Assembly: GCA_946478645.1 (NCBI GenBank)
Contig: CAMLCW010000155.1
Coordinates: 1 to 11,390 of the forward strand
DNA: 11,390 nt
From: an uncultured Variovorax sp.
GTDB taxonomy: Bacteria; Pseudomonadota; Gammaproteobacteria; Burkholderiales; Burkholderiaceae
Direction of reading: 5' to 3'
Below, one piece after another: positions 6,701 through 11,390 of the stretch. The first letter of the stretch is position 1. Every line of letters starts with the position of its first letter. Below the pieces are notes generated by a model. The model was not told the origin of the DNA. It searched no databases and saw only the letters and a program-made list of their open reading frames with translations. Made by a program: the position numbers and the translations under genes.

Positions 6701-8164
6701 ATGCAGCGCATCACGCCGGACACTGTCGCAGACCTCTTCGACCGCGCGTCAACGCGCCGGATTGAAAAGCGCGCCGCCCAGGCGCTTCCCGCCCACGCAC
6801 TGATGCAGCGTGCCGGACTGTCCGCCGCAAGGCTGGCCATGGCCATCGCACCCCATGCGCGCACCATCTGGCTTGCTTGCGGACCGGGCAACAATGGCGG
6901 CGACGGTTTCGAAGCCGCGGCCCGGCTGCGCCAGCGCGGCTTCGCGCCGGTCGTCACCTTCGAGGGCGAGGAAGCCCGGCTCCCGCCGGATGCCCAGGCG
7001 TCGCTTCGGCGCGCGCGCGAGGCCGGCGTCGAGATCGCCCCGGCACCGCCGCCTGCGCACGATCTCGCGATCGACGCCCTGCTCGGCATCGGATCGACAC
7101 GCCCACCCGAAGGCCGCATGGCCGAGTGGCTGCAGCGCATGCATGCAGCGGCAGCCCCCACCTTGAGCATCGACGTGCCCTCCGGCCTCGACGCCGACAC
7201 CGGCGTGCTGCATCGCGCCGCCGGCCGGGCCATCGACGCCGCCGCATCGCCGCGCCACTGCCTGAGCCTCCTGACGCTCAAGCCCGGCCTCTTCACGGCG
7301 CAGGGCCGCGATGCCTGCGGCAGCATCTGGTTCGACGACCTGGGCTGCGGCCGCGCCGATGAAAGGCCGGCGGCGCGGCTCGCGGGTGCGCCCGCGACCC
7401 GCCCGCGCCCGCATGCCTCGCACAAGGGCAGCCAGGGCGACGTGGCGGTGATCGGCGGTGCGCCCGGCATGGCGGGGGCCGCGCTGCTGGCCGCCACCGC
7501 GGCGCTGCACGCCGGCGCCGGCCGCGTCTACCTCGGCCTGCTCGACGCGAACGCCGCGCCGGTCGCCGCGCTGCAGCCCGAACTGATGCTGCGCGAGGCC
7601 GCCGCCCTCGATCTTTCCGCCATGGCTGCGGTGTGCGGCTGCGGCGGCGGCACCGCCGTGCGCGCGCTGCTGCCGCGTGTGCTCGCCACCGCGGCCACGC
7701 TGGTGCTCGACGCGGATGCGCTCAATGCGCTGGCAGCCGACCGCAGTCTGCAGGTACAGCTCTCGCGCCGGCGCCGCCGCGGCCGGGCTACGGTGCTGAC
7801 CCCGCATCCGCTCGAGGCAGCGCGGCTGCTCGGATGCAGCGTGGGCGACGTCCAGCGCGACCGGTTCGCGGCGGGGCGCGAGCTCGCTTCGCGCTTCGGC
7901 GTGGTGATGGTTCTCAAGGGCTCCGGCACGGTGGTCGCCGAAGACGGCGCGGTGCCGGTCGTCAACCCGACCGGCAATGCGCGCCTGGCCACAGCGGGTA
8001 CCGGCGACGTGCTTGCCGGAATGATCGGTGCGGCGCTGGCTTCGGGCCGGCCGGCCTTCGAGGCGGCCTGCGCGTCGGTATGGCGCCACGGCCAGGTGGC
8101 GGACACCTGGCCCGCCGGCGCGCCCGCCTTGACGGCAGGCGCACTGGCGCGCGGGAGCGTCTAG
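6701..8164 (+). CDS. nnr: Bifunctional NAD(P)H-hydrate epimerase / ADP-dependent NAD(P)HX dehydratase
   Basis: Metabolite-repair enzyme that epimerises R- and S-NAD(P)HX and dehydrates the S form back to NAD(P)H using ADP. The N-terminal YjeF_N epimerase domain (about 1-215) shows [10 protein letters not shown] (60-69), IDALLGIG (124-131) and [13 protein letters not shown] (156-168). The C-terminal ribokinase-like dehydratase domain (about 235-485) shows [40 protein letters not shown] (365-378), VLKGSGT and [19 protein letters not shown] (422-440). Length 487 against about 515 in E. coli. I chose the ATG at 6701 because homology begins there and the upstream extension to 6608 overlaps the DadA-like gene; only a weak purine stretch precedes it. 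The gap to the upstream gene is 37 nt, so cotranscription is plausible. Its stop overlaps that of the convergent SDR gene. Confidence 0.94.
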   Translation: MQRITPDTVADLFDRASTRRIEKRAAQALPAHALMQRAGLSAARLAMAIAPHARTIWLACGPGNNGGDGFEAAARLRQRGFAPVVTFEGEEARLPPDAQASLRRAREAGVEIAPAPPPAHDLAIDALLGIGSTRPPEGRMAEWLQRMHAAAAPTLSIDVPSGLDADTGVLHRAAGRAIDAAASPRHCLSLLTLKPGLFTAQGRDACGSIWFDDLGCGRADERPAARLAGAPATRPRPHASHKGSQGDVAVIGGAPGMAGAALLAATAALHAGAGRVYLGLLDANAAPVAALQPELMLREAAALDLSAMAAVCGCGGGTAVRALLPRVLATAATLVLDADALNALAADRSLQVQLSRRRRRGRATVLTPHPLEAARLLGCSVGDVQRDRFAAGRELASRFGVVMVLKGSGTVVAEDGAVPVVNPTGNARLATAGTGDVLAGMIGAALASGRPAFEAACASVWRHGQVADTWPAGAPALTAGALARGSV

Positions 8165-8925
8165 CCGCGCCCGACGAAGGGCATCTTCGTGGCCATGACG
8201 GTGTGGAACAGCACGTTGGCTTCCAGCGGCAGGTTCGCCATGTAGAGCACCGACTGCCCCACGATCTTCACGTCCATCAGCGGCTCGATCGCGAGTTCGC
8301 CGTTGGCCTGCGGCACGCCCTTGGCCATGCGCGCGGCCAGTTCGGTCATGGCGTTTCCCACGTCGATCTGGCCGACCGCGATGTCGTGCTTCCGACCGTC
8401 GAGCGAGGCGGTCTTGGTGAGGCCTTCGACAGCGTGCTTGGTGGCCGTGTAGGCCGCCGAGTTCGGCCGCGGCGCGGTGGCCGAGATCGATCCGTTGTTG
8501 ATGATGCGGCCACCGCGCGGCGTCTGCGCCTTCATGGTGCGGAACGCCTGCTGAATGCAGAAGAACATCCCGCTCAGGTTGATGTCGACCACGCCGCGCC
8601 ATTGCTCGGGCGTCCAGTCCTCGAAGGCACCGGGCGGGTTGCCCACGCCCGCGTTGTTGAACAGCAGGTCGACGCGACCGAAGCGTTCCACCGTCGCGGC
8701 GAACAGCGCCTGCACCGAATCGGGATTGGCCACGTCGGTCGGCACCGCGAAGGCGCGCGCACCTGCACCCGACTCCTCCGCCACCTGCTCGAGCGGCTCG
8801 AGGCGGCGCCCCGCGAGCGCCACGCTCCAGCCGTCGCCCAGCAGCGCCAGCGCCGCCGCGCGGCCGATGCCGGTGCCGGCGCCCGTGACGATCGCGATGC
8901 GGCCCTTGTTGTTCTCAACGCTCAT
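8161..8925 (-). CDS. Short-chain dehydrogenase/reductase (SDR), classical type
   Basis: NAD(P)-dependent oxidoreductase with a Rossmann fold, presumed cytoplasmic; substrate unknown. The 254 residues have the full classical set: cofactor loop TGAGTGIG (14-21), NNAG (90-93), and the catalytic tetrad N116, S146, Y159, K163 (YTATK). After the active site, where many SDRs have a PG motif, this protein has [10 protein letters not shown] (185-194). R40-R41 after the second strand would suit NADP(H), which is inference. The ATG at 8925 has AGGAG 9 nt upstream. It lies 49 nt downstream of rnr on the same strand with no visible terminator, so it may be read from the rnr transcript. It converges on the NAD(P)HX repair gene with overlapping stop codons. 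Confidence 0.92.
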   Translation of the reverse strand: MSVENNKGRIAIVTGAGTGIGRAAALALLGDGWSVALAGRRLEPLEQVAEESGAGARAFAVPTDVANPDSVQALFAATVERFGRVDLLFNNAGVGNPPGAFEDWTPEQWRGVVDINLSGMFFCIQQAFRTMKAQTPRGGRIINNGSISATAPRPNSAAYTATKHAVEGLTKTASLDGRKHDIAVGQIDVGNAMTELAARMAKGVPQANGELAIEPLMDVKIVGQSVLYMANLPLEANVLFHTVMATKMPFVGRG

Positions 8926-8974
8926 GCTCTGTGTCTCCTGTTCAGCTTGTCTGTGAGGTAGCCCGTTTATAGCG

Positions 8975-11275
8975 TCAGGCGCGGCGCGGCTTGCGCCCTT
9001 TCATCTTGTTGGCGGCCTTCTTGACCGCGGACTTGAACGCCTGCATCGCCGACTGCGGTTCCAGCGCCGCCGCCGAGACGGCACCGCGCTCGCTGCGCGG
9101 CTCGGCCGCCGCGGCTTCGGCCTTGTGGCGCGAACTGCGCTTGGACGACGCCTTCACCGGCACGCCAGCAGCGCCGACACCCTTGTCCTTCATCGCGCGC
9201 GACGTGAGGTCCTCGCCCTCGCGCACGAGGCGGAAGTCGATCTTGCGCCCGTCGAGGTCGACGCGGCTCACCTGCACCCGCACGCGGGTGCCGATGGCGT
9301 AGCGGATGCCGGTGCGCTCGCCGCGCAGTTCCTGGCGCATCTCGTCGAACTTGAAGTACTCGCCGCCGAGCTCGGTGATGTGCACCAGCCCCTCGACATA
9401 CATCGCGTCGAGCGTCACGAAGATGCCGAAGGTGGTGGCCGCCGTGACCACGCCGCCGTACTCCTCGCCGAGATGCTCGCGCATGTACTTGCACTTGAGC
9501 CAGGCCTCGACGTCGCGGCTCGCCTCGTCGGCACGGCGCTCGTTGGCGCTGCAATGCAGGCCCGCGGCCTCCCACGCGAGCACTTCCTTGGTCGGTGCGA
9601 TCGCGGCCTTCTGCGGCTTGGTCGTGGGCGCCTTGACGCGCGACGCGAGCCGCTTGGCGAGCTTGGCATGGGCCTCGCCCGGCGTCGGCAGCATCGGCAG
9701 CTGGTAGCGCGCATTGCCGAGGATGGCCTTGATCACCCGGTGCACGAGCAGGTCGGGATAGCGACGGATCGGGCTCGTGAAGTGCGTGTAGGCCTCGTAG
9801 GCCAGGCCGAAGTGGCCGCTGTTGAACGGCGTGTAGATGGCCTGCTGCATCGAGCGCAGCAGCATGGTGTGAATCTGCTGCGCGTCGGGCCGGTCCTTCG
9901 TGGCTTCGGCGATCGCCTGGAACTCGCCCGGCCTCGGATCGTCGGTGATGCTCAGCCCGACACCCATGGCCTTCAGGTAGCCGCGCAGGATCTCCTTCTT
10001 CTCGGGCGTGGGGCCTTCGTGCACGCGGTACAGGCCCGGGTGCTTGCCCTCGGCGATGAAGTCGGCGCTGCACACGTTGGCCGCGAGCATGGCCTCCTCG
10101 ATCAGCCGGTGCGCCTCGTTGCGCGTGCGCGGCACGATCTTCTCGATGCGGCCCGCGTCGTCGCAGATGATCTGCGTCTCGGTCGTCTCGAAGTCGACCG
10201 CACCGCGCTTGCTGCGCTGCTTCAGCAGGGCCTTGTAGACGTCGGCCAGGTTCAGCAGGTCCTTCACGCGGTCCTTGCGCTTGGCCGCCTCGGGGCCGCG
10301 CGTGTTGCCGAGGATCGCGGCCACCTCGGTATAGGTGAAGCGCGCATGGCTGAACATCACGGCCGGATAGAACTGGTAGGCGTAGATCTCGCCGTCCGCC
10401 GCCACGAGCATGTCGCACACCATGCACAGGCGCTCGACTTCGGGGTTCAGCGAGCAGAGGCCGTTCGAGAGCTTCTCCGGCAGCATCGGAATGACGCGGC
10501 GCGGGAAGTACACGCTGGTCGCGCGGTCGTAGGCGTCGATGTCGATTGGCGAGCCGGTGCGCACATAGGCACTGACGTCGGCAATGGCGACGAGCAGCCG
10601 CCAGCCCTTGCCGCGGCCGACCTTGGCGGGCTCGCAGTACACCGCATCGTCGAAGTCGCGGGCATCCTCGCCGTCGATCGTGACGAGCGGCACGTCGGTC
10701 AGGTCGACACGGCCCTTCTTGTCCGCAGGCCGCACCTTCTCGGGTAGCGCCTTGGCTTCGGCCAGGCAGGCGTCGGAGAACTCGTGCGGCACGCCGTACT
10801 TGCGCACCGCGATCTCGATCTCCATGCCGGGATCGTCGATCTCGCCGAGCACTTCCTTCACGCGGCCCACGGGCTGCCCGAACAGGGCGGGCGGCTCGGT
10901 GAGCTGGACCACCACCACCTGCCCGACCTTGGCATGCCCGGTCGCGCCCTTCGGGATCAGGACGTCCTGGCCGTAGCGCTTGTCCTCGGGCGCGACGAGC
11001 CAGACGCCGCCTTCGTGCAGCAGGCGGCCGATGATCGGCTGCTCCGGACGCTCGACGATCTCGACCACGCGCCCCTCGGGGCGACCGCGGCGATCCTGGC
11101 GCACCACGCGTGCCTTGACGCGGTCCTTGTGCAGCACCGCGCGCATCTCGTTCGGGGGCAGATAGATGTCGGCTTCGCCGTCGTCGCGCTGCACGAAACC
11201 GTGTCCGTCGCGATGCCCTTGAACGGTTCCTTCAAATTCATCCAGCAGACCGCTGGAGTGGCCATTATTTTTGAT
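8975..11275 (-). CDS. rnr: Ribonuclease R (RNB-family 3'-5' exoribonuclease), start codon unusual
   Basis: Processive exonuclease that degrades structured RNA and acts in rRNA, mRNA and tmRNA-linked decay. In order: cold-shock strands around [14 protein letters not shown], second cold-shock domain, and the RNB core with the Mg-binding aspartates in [15 protein letters not shown]. The RNase II family signature [19 protein letters not shown] follows, then an S1 domain ([16 protein letters not shown]) and a lysine/arginine-rich tail. The first usual start in frame is GTG at 11194 (739 residues), but homology with E. coli RNase R (FEG-V-GHRDG-GF) extends 14 codons further upstream, so that is probably not the true start. 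No ATG, GTG or TTG exists between it and the frame's stop at 11321-11323. I extend to an ATC at 11275 (766 residues), 6 nt after the purine run AGGAAAGAGAG. The N-terminal helix-turn-helix of E. coli RNase R (813 residues) is absent. Confidence 0.9.
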   Translation of the reverse strand: MKNNGHSSGLLDEFEGTVQGHRDGHGFVQRDDGEADIYLPPNEMRAVLHKDRVKARVVRQDRRGRPEGRVVEIVERPEQPIIGRLLHEGGVWLVAPEDKRYGQDVLIPKGATGHAKVGQVVVVQLTEPPALFGQPVGRVKEVLGEIDDPGMEIEIAVRKYGVPHEFSDACLAEAKALPEKVRPADKKGRVDLTDVPLVTIDGEDARDFDDAVYCEPAKVGRGKGWRLLVAIADVSAYVRTGSPIDIDAYDRATSVYFPRRVIPMLPEKLSNGLCSLNPEVERLCMVCDMLVAADGEIYAYQFYPAVMFSHARFTYTEVAAILGNTRGPEAAKRKDRVKDLLNLADVYKALLKQRSKRGAVDFETTETQIICDDAGRIEKIVPRTRNEAHRLIEEAMLAANVCSADFIAEGKHPGLYRVHEGPTPEKKEILRGYLKAMGVGLSITDDPRPGEFQAIAEATKDRPDAQQIHTMLLRSMQQAIYTPFNSGHFGLAYEAYTHFTSPIRRYPDLLVHRVIKAILGNARYQLPMLPTPGEAHAKLAKRLASRVKAPTTKPQKAAIAPTKEVLAWEAAGLHCSANERRADEASRDVEAWLKCKYMREHLGEEYGGVVTAATTFGIFVTLDAMYVEGLVHITELGGEYFKFDEMRQELRGERTGIRYAIGTRVRVQVSRVDLDGRKIDFRLVREGEDLTSRAMKDKGVGAAGVPVKASSKRSSRHKAEAAAAEPRSERGAVSAAALEPQSAMQAFKSAVKKAANKMKGRKPRRA

Positions 11276-11280
11276 ATGAT
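11272..11280 (+). promoter_or_regulatory. Candidate extended -10 promoter for tRNA-Leu
   Basis: The plus strand reads TGATATGAT: a TATGAT -10 box (five of six consensus) with the TGn extension in place. The -35 region is poor, which an extended -10 can compensate. Transcription would start near 11287, leaving a leader of about 42 nt before the tRNA. The site lies inside the 5' end of the divergent rnr reading frame. Confidence 0.5.
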
Positions 11281-11302
11281 TCTCTCTTTCCTGAAATTCA
11301 AA

Positions 11303-11326
11303 ACATAACTGCTTCGGCAGTTATGT
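11303..11326. repeat. Perfect inverted repeat: 10-bp stem with UUCG tetraloop
   Basis: ACATAACTGC (11303-11312) and GCAGTTATGT (11317-11326) are exact reverse complements around TTCG. Read as plus-strand RNA it is the extra-stable C(UUCG)G hairpin, ending 2 nt before the tRNA. Read as minus-strand RNA it is followed by three further Ts and then G, a poor terminator. It is therefore most likely a leader hairpin of the tRNA precursor, though a role in the rnr leader or as a protein-binding operator is possible. Confidence 0.9.
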
Positions 11327-11328
11327 GG

Positions 11329-11390
<62 letters not shown>

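Noticed and set aside
6749..8602. A 617-codon minus-strand open frame over the NAD(P)HX repair gene and SDR gene.
   Set aside because: Composition-driven antisense frame without recognisable motifs; both real genes explain the region.
9125..10747. A 540-codon plus-strand open frame antisense to rnr.
   Set aside because: Rich in H, A, R, D and L as expected of an antisense shadow of GC-rich coding DNA; rnr motifs are intact on the other strand.
10957..11301. A minus-strand frame with an ATG (11301) just ahead of rnr, as a possible small protein or alternative rnr start.
   Set aside because: It is out of frame with rnr, has no motif, and joining it to rnr would need a frameshift at a site with no slippery sequence.
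11303..11326. The UUCG inverted repeat as a plain intrinsic terminator.
   Set aside because: On the plus strand it is followed by GGGCCC, and on the minus strand by only three further Ts then G, so it lacks a proper T tract.

Overview
The window is GC-rich bacterial chromosomal DNA, most likely from a betaproteobacterium of the Comamonadaceae (Variovorax-like). That assignment rests on protein flavour and gene order read by eye, not on a database search. Nearly every base is coding, and most of it is core-genome housekeeping.

Bases 1-3975 (minus strand) hold the conserved cluster rpsB-tsf-pyrH-frr-uppS: ribosomal protein S2, EF-Ts, UMP kinase, ribosome recycling factor and undecaprenyl diphosphate synthase. 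uppS is cut by the left edge. rpsB has an extended -10 promoter and a structured leader of about 158 nt. Two intrinsic terminators or attenuators punctuate the run, one between rpsB and tsf and one between tsf and pyrH. pyrH, frr and uppS are 8-13 nt apart, with Shine-Dalgarno sequences overlapping the preceding stop codons, so they look translationally coupled. The cluster links translation (S2, EF-Ts, RRF), pyrimidine nucleotide supply (PyrH) and cell-wall lipid carrier synthesis (UppS).

Bases 4027-8164 (plus strand) hold three genes divergent from rpsB: an amidase-signature hydrolase, a DadA-like FAD-dependent D-amino-acid dehydrogenase, and the bifunctional NAD(P)HX epimerase/dehydratase that repairs hydrated nicotinamide cofactors. 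The amidase and DadA-like enzyme could form a short amide to amino acid to keto-acid route; this is inference from adjacency.

Bases 8161-11275 (minus strand) hold a short-chain dehydrogenase/reductase, whose stop codon interlocks with that of the repair gene in a CTAG palindrome, and upstream of it RNase R. The rnr frame carries clear RNase R homology upstream of its first usual start codon, yet has no ATG, GTG or TTG there. An AUC codon behind a good Shine-Dalgarno sequence is the best-placed candidate start.

Bases 11272-11390 (plus strand) hold a candidate tRNA promoter overlapping the rnr 5' end, a perfect 10-bp hairpin with a UUCG loop, and the first 62 nt of tRNA-Leu(CAG), truncated by the right edge.

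I saw no CRISPR array, insertion sequence, phage gene or defence system. The points most worth a second look are the rnr start/tRNA promoter/hairpin overlap and the rpsB leader.
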